Of a stretch of DNA of 64,000 nt, positions 45,340 through 54,715 are shown one piece after another; within the stretch, counting starts at the first letter, position 1, and every line of letters starts with the position of its first letter. The notes under the pieces are model-generated. The model was not told where the DNA came from and ran no database searches. It saw nothing but the letters and a program-made list of their open reading frames with translations. This DNA is from Phyllobacterium calauticae. Its GTDB lineage: Bacteria > Pseudomonadota > Alphaproteobacteria > Rhizobiales > Rhizobiaceae. The stretch spans positions 558,001-622,000 of the forward strand of contig NZ_JAGENB010000001.1 in assembly GCF_019991125.1 (NCBI RefSeq), given 5' to 3'. Made by a program: the position numbers and the translations under genes.

Positions 45340-46466
45340 CGCGCATCTCCGGCAATTTTCTCGAGCCGGTCGAGCCAGATCGAGAAACCGACGCCGGGAA
45401 TGGAATCGACGGCGCCAAGCATGGTCAAAAGCCGGTCATAGCGCCCGCCGCCGACAATGGCGCCAAGATCAGGACTGGCGAGCGCGCGGGTCTCGTAGAC
45501 AAGGCCGGTGTAGTAATCGAGCGGACGGCCAAAAGCGGCATCGTAGACGATATTTTCCTGCTCGATTCCCGCCTCGCGCACGGCGACAACCCGGGCTTCG
45601 AACTGGTCGAGCGCCGGCCCGAGGTCGAATTCATTGGCCCGCGAGAAAGTGCGCAGGTGTGTTGAAGCCGTCTGCAATGGCACCCGGATGGCGAGGAATG
45701 TTTCGAGCGCGGCAAAGGCCTGTGCCGGCAGCTTGACCGAAGCCAGATTGGCTTTTTCGATCAGACGGCGCGCAATCTCGTGCGGACTGCGCCCGGCGCC
45801 CGGCGAAATACCCGCCACCTGCATGTCCTGCTCCAGCGCGGCGGCAAGTCCGGTCTCGTCACCGTCCGCTACCAGCGCAGTGAGACGGTCGGGCAGAGAA
45901 CCGTTCTTCTGGCTGGACGAAAGATCGGCGAGCAGGCCCTTCAGCTGACCCGGATTGCCAAAGGCGCGCGCCAGCTTTTTCTGCCAGCCGCGCGGCAGGC
46001 CCAGTGCCGCGAGAACCGCTTCGAAAATCGCCTGATCGCCGAGCAGCGTTTCGAGTTCAGCCTTCGGCGCGACAAGACGGATGGAGGCAATGGCATCGGC
46101 CAGCGAACGGGCGTCCGCACGGGCGCGGTTGGCATCGCCCAGATCCTCGATCCCGGCCTGAAAGAACTCGTTGCCGCCCTCGCGCCGCTGGCGGAACACT
46201 TCCCCCAGATAGGCATAACGCTTGGGCGTCGCGGCATTGAGCTCGATATGGTTGCGGCAGACCGGTATGGTGAATTCCGGGCGCAGGCACAGGCTCTGGC
46301 CGTTCTCGTTCTCGGTGAGGAAAATCCGGCGGCGCAAATCCTCGCCTGCCATGTCGAGAAACTGGTCGGCTGGTTGAATGACCGGAATATCCACAAGCTC
46401 CGCATCCCGCGCGGAAATCAGCGCGGCAAGGTCACTGGCAAAGACAGGAGCGCGGGAACCGGTCAT
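45336..46466 (-). CDS. hisZ: ATP phosphoribosyltransferase regulatory subunit HisZ
   Basis: A 376-aa paralogue of the HisRS catalytic core that activates short HisG and confers histidine feedback. The class II synthetase-like fold is seen in [39 protein letters not shown] and [13 protein letters not shown]. It lacks a HisRS anticodon domain and cannot charge tRNA. It begins 6 bp after the stop of hisS (46473) and overlaps hisG by 4 bp. Confidence 0.95.
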   Translation of the reverse strand: MTGSRAPVFASDLAALISARDAELVDIPVIQPADQFLDMAGEDLRRRIFLTENENGQSLCLRPEFTIPVCRNHIELNAATPKRYAYLGEVFRQRREGGNEFFQAGIEDLGDANRARADARSLADAIASIRLVAPKAELETLLGDQAIFEAVLAALGLPRGWQKKLARAFGNPGQLKGLLADLSSSQKNGSLPDRLTALVADGDETGLAAALEQDMQVAGISPGAGRSPHEIARRLIEKANLASVKLPAQAFAALETFLAIRVPLQTASTHLRTFSRANEFDLGPALDQFEARVVAVREAGIEQENIVYDAAFGRPLDYYTGLVYETRALASPDLGAIVGGGRYDRLLTMLGAVDSIPGVGFSIWLDRLEKIAGDAR

Positions 46467-46472
46467 AGCGGA

Positions 46473-47987
46473 TCAGCCAGCCTTCAAGGCGTTGGCGCGA
46501 TCCTCAGCCTGGGCTTCGAGAATCTTGCGCACTTCCGCGACGAGATCGCTTTCCTTGGCAGTGATCTGCGCCTGACGGCCTTCACGCCACACCGTATTGT
46601 CCTCGATCTCGGACGAAAGACGCGCACCTTCGATCAGGTCCTTGATCTGCACTTCGCCATTGTCGCGTTCCTGCGAACCCTGAATGATAACGCAGGGTGC
46701 GCCGCGCCGATCGGCATATTTCATCTGCGGCTTCATGCCGGAACCGCCGAGATACATTTCGGCGCGAATGCCCGCCTGCCGCAGGTCCGAAACCATCTTC
46801 TGGTAGCGGCCGAGGCTTGCCGTGTCGCGGTCCATGACCAGCACGACCACCGGCCCGACATTATCCGAGGTATCGAGCTTGCCAAGGTTCTTCAACGCCG
46901 TCATCAGACGCGATACACCGATGGAAAAGCCCGTTGCCGGCGTGGGCTCGCCGCGGAAGCGCGACACCAGACCGTCATAACGGCCGCCGCCGCCAACGGA
47001 ACCGAAAACGACCTTTTCGCCCTTCTCATTGGTCACGTCGAAGGTCAGTTCGGCTTCAAAGACAGGGCCGGTGTAATATTCGAGACCGCGCACCACGGAC
47101 GGGTCGATGCGGATGCGCGCGCCATAACCGGCAGCCGAGGACAGAGCCTCGATGGTCGCCAGTTCGGCAACGCCTTCGACACCCTTGTCGTTTCCGGCGA
47201 CAACGGCTTCCAGATTGGCAATGGTCTCACTGCCATTGGCGCCACCGGCTGAGGTAAATGCCAGCACCTTGGCGATCGCCGCCTCGTCGAGGCCCGCGCC
47301 CTTGGTGAAGTCGCCGCTTTCGTCAAGACGGCCCTTGCCGAGCAAAAGACGCACGCCGTCAACGCCAAACTTGTCGAGCTTGTCGATAGCGCGCAGCACG
47401 ACCAGACGCTGGCCCATCTTGTCATCACCGCCGAGCCCAATGGATTCCAGCACACCGTCCAGCACCTTGCGGTTGTTGACGCGGATGACGTAATCGCCAC
47501 GCTTGATGCCGACAGCTTCCATCACGTCAGCCATCATCATGCACATTTCCGCATCCGCCGAGACGGAGGGCGCGCCGACCGTATCGGCATCGAACTGCAT
47601 GAACTGGCGGAAACGGCCGGGACCCGGCTTCTCATTGCGGAATACCCAGCCCGCGCGATAGCTGCGATAGGGCTTTGGCAGGCTCTCAAAGTTTTCGGCC
47701 ACAAAACGCGCCAAAGGCGCCGTCAGATCGTAGCGCAGCGACAGCCACTGCTCGTCATCGTCCTGGAAGGAAAACACGCCCTCGTTCGGCCGGTCCTGGT
47801 CGGGCAGGAACTTGCCGAGCGCATCGGTATATTCGACGAGCGGTGTTTCCACAGGCTCGAAACCGTAGAGGTCATAGACCTTGCGGATGTCGGCCATCAT
47901 CGTGTCGGCAGCACGCAGATCATCGGGAACCCGATCCACAAAACCGCGCGGCAGCCGCGCCTTCAACCTGTCTGCCTTCGTTGTCAT
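46473..47987 (-). CDS. hisS: histidyl-tRNA synthetase
   Basis: A 504-aa class II synthetase. Motif 2 lies in [20 protein letters not shown], the histidine-specific motif in [15 protein letters not shown] and motif 3 in GVSRLMTAL, followed by a C-terminal anticodon-binding domain. It is first in the operon with hisZ and hisG, so charging and synthesis of histidine share a transcript. The 143 bp upstream up to the tag gene contain no gene I can support. Confidence 0.97.
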   Translation of the reverse strand: MTTKADRLKARLPRGFVDRVPDDLRAADTMMADIRKVYDLYGFEPVETPLVEYTDALGKFLPDQDRPNEGVFSFQDDDEQWLSLRYDLTAPLARFVAENFESLPKPYRSYRAGWVFRNEKPGPGRFRQFMQFDADTVGAPSVSADAEMCMMMADVMEAVGIKRGDYVIRVNNRKVLDGVLESIGLGGDDKMGQRLVVLRAIDKLDKFGVDGVRLLLGKGRLDESGDFTKGAGLDEAAIAKVLAFTSAGGANGSETIANLEAVVAGNDKGVEGVAELATIEALSSAAGYGARIRIDPSVVRGLEYYTGPVFEAELTFDVTNEKGEKVVFGSVGGGGRYDGLVSRFRGEPTPATGFSIGVSRLMTALKNLGKLDTSDNVGPVVVLVMDRDTASLGRYQKMVSDLRQAGIRAEMYLGGSGMKPQMKYADRRGAPCVIIQGSQERDNGEVQIKDLIEGARLSSEIEDNTVWREGRQAQITAKESDLVAEVRKILEAQAEDRANALKAG

Positions 47988-48130
47988 GATTTTGATCCGA
48001 TGCCTTGAAGTATCAACTTTGAATTGGAGTTTGCTCTAACCGATCAGGGCATGGAGGGCAAGGAATTACCGGCTCGCAATTGCCGCAGCAAAGCAAGCCC
48101 GCATGTCGTTTTCAGTTTACTACAGATGGA

Positions 48131-48778
48131 TCAGACAGGCCGTTTGAAATTGGCGCGGATTTTTTCGATCTCCGCCCGGCACTTGCAGCCTTCCACGTGG
48201 TCGTTCACCAGCCCCATGGCTTGCATATGCGCATACATGGTGGTGGGTCCGACAAAGCTGAAACCGCGTTTCTTCAAATCCTTGGAGAGGCGCACCGACG
48301 CCGGTGTCGTCGGATTGGCCATCAGCGTGCCATAATCGACAATTCTGGGTCGCTCATCAACAGGCGGTTCAAAGCTCCAGAAATAGGCGGCAAGCGAACC
48401 TTTCTCCTCAAGGAGCTCAAGGACGCGTCTGGCATTGTTGATGGTCGAGGTAATCTTGCCGCGATGGCGGATGATCCCGGCATTGGCCAGCAGCCGCTCG
48501 ATATCCTTCTCGCCATAGCGGGCGATGCGCTCGAAATCGAAACCGTCGAACGCCTCGCGGAAATTCTCGCGCTTGCGCAGGATGGTCAGCCACGACAGGC
48601 CGGATTGAAAGCCTTCCAGACATATCTTTTCGAAAAGGCGGTAGTTGTCCGTTACGGGCCGTCCCCACTCATGATCGTGGTAGTGGATATATTCCGGCAG
48701 CGCTCCGGGCCAGGAACATCTGGTTTCACCATCATCGCCTGTCATCAAACCCGTCTTTACCGGCGCTTCTTCCGTCAT
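48131..48778 (-). CDS. tag: DNA-3-methyladenine glycosylase I
   Basis: A 215-aa base-excision enzyme that removes 3-methyladenine. The N-terminal ETRCSWPGALPEYIHYHDHEWGRP and the C-terminal ...NDHVEGCKCR hold the Cys and His residues of the Tag zinc knot. The substrate pocket block LFEKICLEGFQSGLSWLTILRKRENFR is clear. The ATG at 48778 was chosen because AAGGA lies about 8 nt upstream; starts at 48799 and 48805 (GTG) are possible. Confidence 0.93.
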   Translation of the reverse strand: MTEEAPVKTGLMTGDDGETRCSWPGALPEYIHYHDHEWGRPVTDNYRLFEKICLEGFQSGLSWLTILRKRENFREAFDGFDFERIARYGEKDIERLLANAGIIRHRGKITSTINNARRVLELLEEKGSLAAYFWSFEPPVDERPRIVDYGTLMANPTTPASVRLSKDLKKRGFSFVGPTTMYAHMQAMGLVNDHVEGCKCRAEIEKIRANFKRPV

Positions 48779-48973
48779 CTGCCTGTCCTTCCGGAACATG
48801 TTCACCTGGCATTAACCAGTGTGCGAAACCATCCGGTAACCACAACAAATAGTTTCCGGAAAGAATCGGTTTTTATTGATCCTCGTTCACTTTTTTCTAC
48901 CGCCACGCGCGCAAACTCAATCCGAAACCTGACAAATCCTGTCAGGAGCGTTGATTGCCAAGAGAATTGCCCG

Positions 48974-49768
48974 ATGAAGACCGCATTGCTGCTTGTCACC
49001 TCCTGCCTGACCGCCTTTACTGTCCACGCCAATGCCAGCGAGCGCTACGCGACCCGGCCGCCGGTGGTGATGAGCCCCGACCTGTCCGCGCCGTGGGTGA
49101 TGCAGCTGCGGGAACGCCCCATTGGCACCTCGGCCAATATACGCGACCGCGTTGTCCTGAGCGACCCGCCGGCACGCGGCTCAAGCGTGCATCGCCGCGA
49201 GGCACGCCGTCCCGCCCGGACCGAAGAGGCGGCCAACCCGGCCGTGCGCGAAGTGTCGTTCCGCCGCCCGGCTGAACCCGCGGCGGAAGCACAACCCAAG
49301 AAACGCAGCATGGACCCGAAATTCCTGCCGCAGACCGTTGCCTATGACGGACCCCAGGCGCCCGGCACCATCGTTATCGATACCTCCCAGCGTTTCCTCT
49401 TTCTCGTCGAAGCCGATGGCCAGGCCCGCCGCTATGGTGTTGGCGTCGGCAAGGAAGGCTTTGGCTGGAACGGCACCAACAACATCACACGCAAGGCGGA
49501 ATGGCCGGACTGGCGCCCGCCTGCTTCGATGATCGAGCGCGAGAAAGAAAAGGGCAAGATTCTCCCGGTTCACATGGAAGGCGGCCCGGCCAACCCGCTC
49601 GGCGCCCGCGCGCTTTATCTTGGCAATACATTGTATCGCATTCACGGCACCAACGCGCCCTGGACGATCGGCCACGCCGTCTCCAGCGGATGTATCCGCA
49701 TGCGTAATGAGGATGTCACGGATCTCTACGAACGCGTCAAAGTCGGCACAAAAGTCGTTGTGATGTGA
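48974..49768 (+). CDS. L,D-transpeptidase (YkuD domain), exported
   Basis: A 264-aa envelope enzyme that makes 3-3 peptidoglycan crosslinks or attaches proteins to peptidoglycan. A signal peptide (MKTALLLVTSCLTAFTVHA, cleavage near 19) is followed by a Pro/Arg-rich stretch to about 110. The YkuD domain starts GTIVIDTSQRFLFLVEADGQ and ends with the active-site HAVSSGCIRMRNEDV, where His233 and Cys240 are catalytic. Normal family length. A long in-frame extension upstream is antisense to tag and was rejected. Confidence 0.92.
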   Translation: MKTALLLVTSCLTAFTVHANASERYATRPPVVMSPDLSAPWVMQLRERPIGTSANIRDRVVLSDPPARGSSVHRREARRPARTEEAANPAVREVSFRRPAEPAAEAQPKKRSMDPKFLPQTVAYDGPQAPGTIVIDTSQRFLFLVEADGQARRYGVGVGKEGFGWNGTNNITRKAEWPDWRPPASMIEREKEKGKILPVHMEGGPANPLGARALYLGNTLYRIHGTNAPWTIGHAVSSGCIRMRNEDVTDLYERVKVGTKVVVM

Positions 49769-49782
49769 GAGTTAGTGGGGAC

Positions 49783-49800
49783 GGCACCGGGGGCGGTGCC
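49783..49800 (+). repeat. small GC-rich hairpin
   Basis: GGCACCG (49783-49789) and CGGTGCC (49794-49800) form a 7-bp stem with a GGGG loop, directly before the terminator at 49808. It may stabilise the L,D-transpeptidase mRNA end. Confidence 0.5.
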
Positions 49801-49807
49801 GAAACTG

Positions 49808-49842
49808 GGCGGTGGTTCCATAGGAGCCACCGCCTTTCTTTT
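49808..49842 (+). terminator. intrinsic terminator of the L,D-transpeptidase gene
   Basis: GGCGGTGGTTCC (49808-49819) pairs with GGAGCCACCGCC (49823-49834) with one G-T pair and a 3-nt loop, followed by TTTCTTTT. It is next to the converging glcF stop at 49845. Confidence 0.8.
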
Positions 49843-49844
49843 GC

Positions 49845-51170
49845 CTACTCGGCAGCGCGCAAGACAGGCGCATGCACGCCTTCGGGCCGCGGTCCGCCAT
49901 AGACCCAGTCCAGCAATTCGACCGTGTGGACGATGGGCATTTTCGCCGCACTGGCAATCTGGGTGATGCAGCCGATATTGCCCGTCGCAATGACGCTTGC
50001 CCCGGTCGCCTCGATGTTTTTCACCTTGCGGTCGCGCAGCGTGCGGGCAATCTCCGCCTGCATGATGTTGTAGGTCCCGGCGGATCCGCAGCAAAGATGC
50101 CCCTCGGCGGGCTCGCGGACGGTAAAGCCGGCGGCTTTCAGCAAATCCTTCGGCTGCCGTGTCAGCTTCTGCCCATGCTGCATCGAACAGGCGGAATGAT
50201 AGGCGACGACGAGATCCGCCGGTTGCGACGGCGCAGGCAGATCGAGGGTCGTCAGATATTCGGTAATATCCCTGGCAAGCCCGGAGATGACAGCCGCCTT
50301 GTCGCGGTAGTCCGGATCGAGCCGCAGCATATGGCCGTAATCCTTGATCGTCGTGCCGCAGCCCGAAGCGGTGACGATGATGGCATCGAGCCCGCCACTG
50401 TTCAACTCACGCGTCCAGACATCGACATTGCGGCGGGCATCATCCAGCGCAGCCTCATCGCGGCCCATATGGTGGACGAGGGAGCCGCAGCAGCCCTCGC
50501 CCTTCGGCACGACGACTTCAACGCCGAGGCGGGTCAAAAGACGGATCGTCGCCTCGTTGATGCCTGGTTTCAGCACCGGCTGGGCGCAGCCGGTCAGGAT
50601 GGCGACACGGCCGCGCTTTTCCCGCGCCGGCTTGTGCAGGCCCGGTTCGGCAAAGCGTGATTTTGCCGGAACGGATTTCGGCGCGAGTTCAAGCATGGCT
50701 GCAACCGGTTTCAGCGCCGGGATGGACCGGAACAGCGGCGCCAAGGGACGACCGAATTTCGCCGCCGTCAATGACAGCCGGAAGCGCTGGGGATGCGGCA
50801 GAACAAACGCCAGCAGCGCCCGGATGAAACGGTTCATCACGGGGCGCTTATAGGTTTTTTCGATGTGGGCACGGGCATGATCGACCAGATGCATGTAGTT
50901 CACACCCGACGGGCAGGTGGTCATGCAGGCAAGGCAGGACAGGCAGCGATCGACATGCTTGACAATCTGCTCATCGGCAGGTCGGCCGTTTTCCAGCATG
51001 TCCTTGATGAGATAGATGCGGCCGCGCGGGCTGTCGAGTTCGTTGCCCAGCGTGACATAGGTCGGGCATGTGGCGGTACAGAACCCGCAATGAACGCATT
51101 TGCGCAGGATCTTTTCGGATTCGGCAACACCGGGGTCAAGCAACTGCTGCGGGGTGAAGTTGGTCTGCAT
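49845..51170 (-). CDS. glcF: glycolate oxidase iron-sulfur subunit GlcF
   Basis: A 441-aa electron-transfer subunit. Two 4Fe-4S ferredoxin-type motifs are present, CVHCGFCTATC (Cys25, 28, 31, 35) and CLSCLACMTTC, followed by two CCG-type domains (GEGCCGSLVHH and CCGSAGTY). Electrons from glycolate oxidation pass here to the quinone pool. GGAG lies 6 nt upstream of the ATG at 51170; a longer frame to 51221 runs into glcE. It is last of the glcD-glcE-glcF operon. Confidence 0.95.
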   Translation of the reverse strand: MQTNFTPQQLLDPGVAESEKILRKCVHCGFCTATCPTYVTLGNELDSPRGRIYLIKDMLENGRPADEQIVKHVDRCLSCLACMTTCPSGVNYMHLVDHARAHIEKTYKRPVMNRFIRALLAFVLPHPQRFRLSLTAAKFGRPLAPLFRSIPALKPVAAMLELAPKSVPAKSRFAEPGLHKPAREKRGRVAILTGCAQPVLKPGINEATIRLLTRLGVEVVVPKGEGCCGSLVHHMGRDEAALDDARRNVDVWTRELNSGGLDAIIVTASGCGTTIKDYGHMLRLDPDYRDKAAVISGLARDITEYLTTLDLPAPSQPADLVVAYHSACSMQHGQKLTRQPKDLLKAAGFTVREPAEGHLCCGSAGTYNIMQAEIARTLRDRKVKNIEATGASVIATGNIGCITQIASAAKMPIVHTVELLDWVYGGPRPEGVHAPVLRAAE

Positions 51171-51171
51171 G

Positions 51172-52383
51172 CTACACTCCTGCAACCATGCGGCCGGGAT
51201 TGAGGATACCGTCCGGGTCAAACTGCTGTTTCAGCCGCTTCGACAGGGCCGCCAGTGCTGCGGGCTGCGGTTCGAAGACGGCTGTGGCCGCGCGGACCGC
51301 GTCGGGCGCGCGCACCAGCGTGGCATGGCCACCGCCATATTTGCGGACGAGGGCCCGGACTGCCTCCGCTTCGGGTTCACCGTCGAGCCGCATCCAGATG
51401 AGTCCGCCCTGCCAGTCATAATAGGCATCGGCCGCAGCGCCCATGCGCATGGATGCCACCAGCTTGTGGGCTTCCATCGGTGCCATGGACACGCGCCAGA
51501 CCGGCCGCTCGGTTCCATCGGCGAACGGAATGACGTCGCGCACCTCCTGCCAGAGCTTGCGCGATATCTTCCCGGAAATTTCCTCGATGGCACCAGCGGA
51601 CGACAGCAGGCCGCGCAGCATCGCCACACGGTCGGCAACGGAAGGGGCAAAGCCCTCCAGCCGGAGCAGTGTCGAAGACTCGCCTTTCAGAACGCCCTCG
51701 ATAAACCGTCCGCAAATGTTCACCGGCAAATGCGCGGCAGACGCCACCTCGCCGCTCGATCCCATGGCGATGGCCATGGCCCGTGCGGCCTCGTCATCCA
51801 TCAATCCGCGAACGACCAGTGTCGTCTCCGTCTCCGGCGCAGGCAGGACCTTGAAGGTGATTTCCGTGGCAATGCCAAGGGTACCCCACGAATTGGCCAT
51901 GCCCTTGGACAGATCATAGCCGGTCACATTCTTGACCACCCGGCCGCCTGATTTGAACAGTTCGCCGCGCCCCGAGACGACGCGTACGCCCAGCACGTGA
52001 TCGCGGGCGGACCCCGCCTTCAACCGGCGCGGACCGCACAGGTTGGCGGCAAGGACACCGCCAAGACTGCCCTGCCCCGCCGCCTGTCCCAGCAATGGTC
52101 CGTAATCCATGGGTTCGAATTGAAAGGCCTGGCCCTTGGAGGCAAGCAGGGCTTCCAGCTCCGCGATGGGTGTTCCGGCCCTGGCGCTCAATACCAGTTC
52201 ATCCGGTTCATAGAGCGTCACGCCGGAATGGTTCGACAAGGCAATCGTGTGCTCGGTCTGCAGCGGACGGCCAAGTCCACGCTTCGACCCATGGCCGCAG
52301 ACTTCCACCGGCGCGCCCTCGGACAATGCCCATTGCACCGCCTCGACAATTTCGGTCTCGGTTGAAGGGGTCAATATGGTCAT
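51172..52383 (-). CDS. glcE: glycolate oxidase FAD-binding subunit GlcE
   Basis: A 403-aa FAD-linked subunit with an FAD_binding_4 domain (VEVCGHGSKRGLGRP; VLSARAGTPIAELEALLASKGQAFQFEPMDYG; GQGSLGGVLAANLCGPRRL; GRVVKNVTGYDLSKG) and a C-terminal FAD-linked oxidase domain. It starts 44 bp after glcD and ends 1 bp before the glcF start, so the subunits are made together. It is shorter than GlcD, as usual. Confidence 0.94.
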   Translation of the reverse strand: MTILTPSTETEIVEAVQWALSEGAPVEVCGHGSKRGLGRPLQTEHTIALSNHSGVTLYEPDELVLSARAGTPIAELEALLASKGQAFQFEPMDYGPLLGQAAGQGSLGGVLAANLCGPRRLKAGSARDHVLGVRVVSGRGELFKSGGRVVKNVTGYDLSKGMANSWGTLGIATEITFKVLPAPETETTLVVRGLMDDEAARAMAIAMGSSGEVASAAHLPVNICGRFIEGVLKGESSTLLRLEGFAPSVADRVAMLRGLLSSAGAIEEISGKISRKLWQEVRDVIPFADGTERPVWRVSMAPMEAHKLVASMRMGAAADAYYDWQGGLIWMRLDGEPEAEAVRALVRKYGGGHATLVRAPDAVRAATAVFEPQPAALAALSKRLKQQFDPDGILNPGRMVAGV

Positions 52384-52427
52384 GTCAGCGCCATGGTCTC
52401 AAACGTGTATATCTTCAACAGCATCGA

Positions 52428-53924
52428 TCAGAATCTCGGAATATCGGGAAAGGGCAGTTGGCCGCGATGCACATGCATCCGCCCCAGTTCGGCACAGCGA
52501 TGCAACTGCGGAAAAACCTTTCCGGGGTTGAGCAGGTGCTTGTCGTCGAAGGCGCATTTCACACGGATCTGCTGGTTGAGATCGATCTCGTTGAACATTT
52601 CCGGCATCAGCTCACGTTTCTCGACGCCCACGCCATGTTCACCGGTGAGAACGCCGCCCACCTTGACGCACAGCCGCAGGATATCGGCGCCAAAATCTTC
52701 CGCCTTGCGCAGTTCATCAGGAATATTGGCGTCGTACAGGATGAGCGGATGCAGATTGCCGTCCCCCGCATGGAAGACATTGGCGACGCGCAGCCCGTAT
52801 TTTTCCGAAAGCGCGCGCATGCCCGCCAGAACCTGCGGCAGTTCCTTGCGCGGAATCGTGCCGTCCATGCAGAGGTAATCCGGTGAAATGCGCCCGACGG
52901 CCGGAAAGGCCGCCTTGCGGCCCGCCCAGAACGTCATCCGCTCCTCTTCGCTCTGTGATATGATGCAGGAGGACGCGCCGTTCCTGCCGGCGATCTTCTC
53001 GACCATGTCGATCAGGTGGTTGACCTCCACCGCCGGGCCGTCGAGTTCGATGATCAGCAGCGCTTCCACATCAAGCGGATAGCCCGCATGGACGAAATCC
53101 TCGGCGGCGTGGATCGCCGGACGATCCATCATTTCCATGCCCCCCGGAATGATGCCCGCAGCGATAATATCGGCAACGCATTGCCCGGCGGTTTCGCTTG
53201 AGGGAAACCCGACCATCAAGGCCCGCGCCGTTGCGGGCTTTTGCAGGATGCGGACGGTGACTTCCGTCACCACGCCGAGCAGCCCTTCCGAGCCGGTCAT
53301 CAGGCCGAGCAGGTCATAGCCCTCCGAATCGAGATGCTTGCCGCCAAGCCGCACGACCTCGCCGCTGATCAGAACCATCTCCAGCCCGAGGACATTGTTG
53401 GCCGTGAGCCCGTATTTCAGGCAATGCACGCCACCGGAATTTTCCGCGACATTGCCGCCGATCGAACAGGCGATCTGCGATGACGGGTCCGGCGCGTAAT
53501 AGAAACCTTCGTGCTCCACCGCCTTGGTGATGCCGAGATTGGTCACGCCCGGCTGCACGACAGCGACGCGATTGGGATAGTCGATTTCAAGGATGCGGTT
53601 GAACCGCGACATGACCAGCAGCACCGCGTCTTCGAGTGGCAGGGCGCCGCCAGACAGCGATGTTCCCGACCCGCGCGGCACGACCTTCACATTGTTGTCG
53701 TGGCAATATTTCAGGATTTGCGAAACCTGCCGCACGGTCTGCGGCAGCACGACGACGAGCGGAAGCTGGCGATAGGCGGTCAGTGCATCGGATTCGAACG
53801 CGCGCATTTCGTTGGTAACGTCGACAACGCCTTCACCCGGAACGATGGCCTGCAAGGCAGCAACGATCTCCTTGCGGCGCGACATGGTCGCCGCATCGGC
53901 CTTCGGCATCACCAATCCGGACAT
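52428..53924 (-). CDS. glcD: glycolate oxidase subunit GlcD
   Basis: A 498-aa FAD-dependent oxidase that converts glycolate to glyoxylate. The FAD-binding part has VVPRGSGTSLSGGALP, VVQPGVTNLGI and ENSGGVHCLKYGLTANNVLGLEMVL; the C-terminal part has NVFHAGDGNLHPLILYD and GGVLTGEHGVGVEK, typical of the GlcD/D-lactate dehydrogenase group. The ATG at 53924 has GGGAGGAGG 4 nt upstream, which decides this start over 53942. It heads the operon; the upstream region has two dyads (53952-53974 and 53992-54007). Confidence 0.95.
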   Translation of the reverse strand: MSGLVMPKADAATMSRRKEIVAALQAIVPGEGVVDVTNEMRAFESDALTAYRQLPLVVVLPQTVRQVSQILKYCHDNNVKVVPRGSGTSLSGGALPLEDAVLLVMSRFNRILEIDYPNRVAVVQPGVTNLGITKAVEHEGFYYAPDPSSQIACSIGGNVAENSGGVHCLKYGLTANNVLGLEMVLISGEVVRLGGKHLDSEGYDLLGLMTGSEGLLGVVTEVTVRILQKPATARALMVGFPSSETAGQCVADIIAAGIIPGGMEMMDRPAIHAAEDFVHAGYPLDVEALLIIELDGPAVEVNHLIDMVEKIAGRNGASSCIISQSEEERMTFWAGRKAAFPAVGRISPDYLCMDGTIPRKELPQVLAGMRALSEKYGLRVANVFHAGDGNLHPLILYDANIPDELRKAEDFGADILRLCVKVGGVLTGEHGVGVEKRELMPEMFNEIDLNQQIRVKCAFDDKHLLNPGKVFPQLHRCAELGRMHVHRGQLPFPDIPRF

Positions 53925-53951
53925 GAAACCTCCTCCCAGCAAACTCCATCA

Positions 53952-53974
53952 ACTGGTAAATTATGTTTACCAGT
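53952..53974. promoter_or_regulatory. 9-bp inverted repeat upstream of glcD, operator candidate
   Basis: ACTGGTAAA (53952-53960) and TTTACCAGT (53966-53974) are exact inverse arms around TTATG. The outer ACTGGT/ACCAGT half-sites look like those of FadR-type GntR operators but are 11 nt apart instead of 3, so the match is partial. On the minus strand the centre includes CATAAT as possible -10. A second short dyad AACAGT-N4-ACTGTT lies at 53992-54007. Confidence 0.5.
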
Positions 53975-53991
53975 GTCCGTTCGAGTTTGTA

Positions 53992-54007
53992 AACAGTCTA
54001 AACTGTT
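53992..54007. promoter_or_regulatory. second short dyad upstream of glcD
   Basis: AACAGT (53992-53997) and ACTGTT (54002-54007) are inverse arms with a 4-nt spacer, 68 bp from the glcD start. It may be a second operator or part of the promoter; the arms are short. Confidence 0.35.
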
Positions 54008-54035
54008 GAACGGAGGTGGCACACAGCCAAAGTGA

Positions 54036-54683
54036 CGCGTCTCACAGCAGACTTTCAAAGCCCGCAACAAGCGCGACAAGCCCGAATTCAAAACCTTCAT
54101 CCGGCGAGACATTTTCAAGCTTCCGGAAGGCTTGACCGAGCAGCGCTTCGGCATGATCGGCGCCTGTTTCGGCCTCGGTTTCATCGCCGGTCCCCTGCTC
54201 GGCGGCATTGCCGGAGGATTCGGCATCCACTATCCGTTTCTGCTGGCCATGGCGCTCAACGGCGTCAACTTCCTGCTCGCGCTCTTCTTCCTGCCGGAAA
54301 CCAGCAAAGGTGTAAAAACGCTGCTTGCGGTCCAAAACCTCAATCCGCTCGGCGGTTTCCGCTGGGCGACCGGCATCAAAAACCTGACGCCGCTCATTGT
54401 CGTGTTCACCCTCATGCAGCTTGTTGGCCAGATCCCCGCGCTCCAGTCGATCATCACGCGGCAGGTGGATGAAACCAGGCTCGGCGAAGTCCAGGGCATC
54501 CTTGCCAGCGCAACAAGCCTGACCGGCATCATCGGGCCGGTGGCGTTTACCGCCATCTACGCCGCCACCCGGACCGACTGGAGCGGCTTTGTCTGGATTT
54601 CCGGCGCGATGCTGTACATTCCCTGCGTTCCGTTGCTGCGCGCCATCGCCTATCGCCGGGCGGCAGGCCCTTCAGGGGCTTGA
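54036..54683 (+). pseudogene. truncated TetA-like MFS transporter (C-terminal half only)
   Basis: From about 54110 the frame encodes GLTEQRFGMIGACFGLGFIAGPLLGGIAGGFG, then the C-terminal six spans to CVPLLRAIAYRRAAG, matching the second half of tetracycline-type (TCR/TetA) MFS proteins. The first half, including the motif-A loop, is absent; the residues before it (RNKRDKPEFKTFIRRDIFKLPE) do not resemble an MFS protein. The frame opens after a stop at 54033 with no good start; TTG at 54132 is the first candidate. It is 94 bp from glcD's start on the other strand, suggesting a deletion junction close to 54107. Confidence 0.75.
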
Positions 54684-54715
54684 CCTTGTACTGATCCCGC
54701 GGAAAGAGTGCGCCG

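Noticed and set aside
45780..47252. 490-codon open frame on the plus strand opposite hisZ and hisS
   Set aside because: Antisense shadow of two well-identified genes.
48000..48130. Possible attenuator leader before hisS
   Set aside because: No histidine-rich leader peptide or competing stems were visible.
54032..54472. 146-codon frame over the MFS remnant in another reading frame
   Set aside because: Composition (Arg, His, Pro rich) is that of a shadow frame; the MFS frame at 54036-54683 has the transmembrane pattern.
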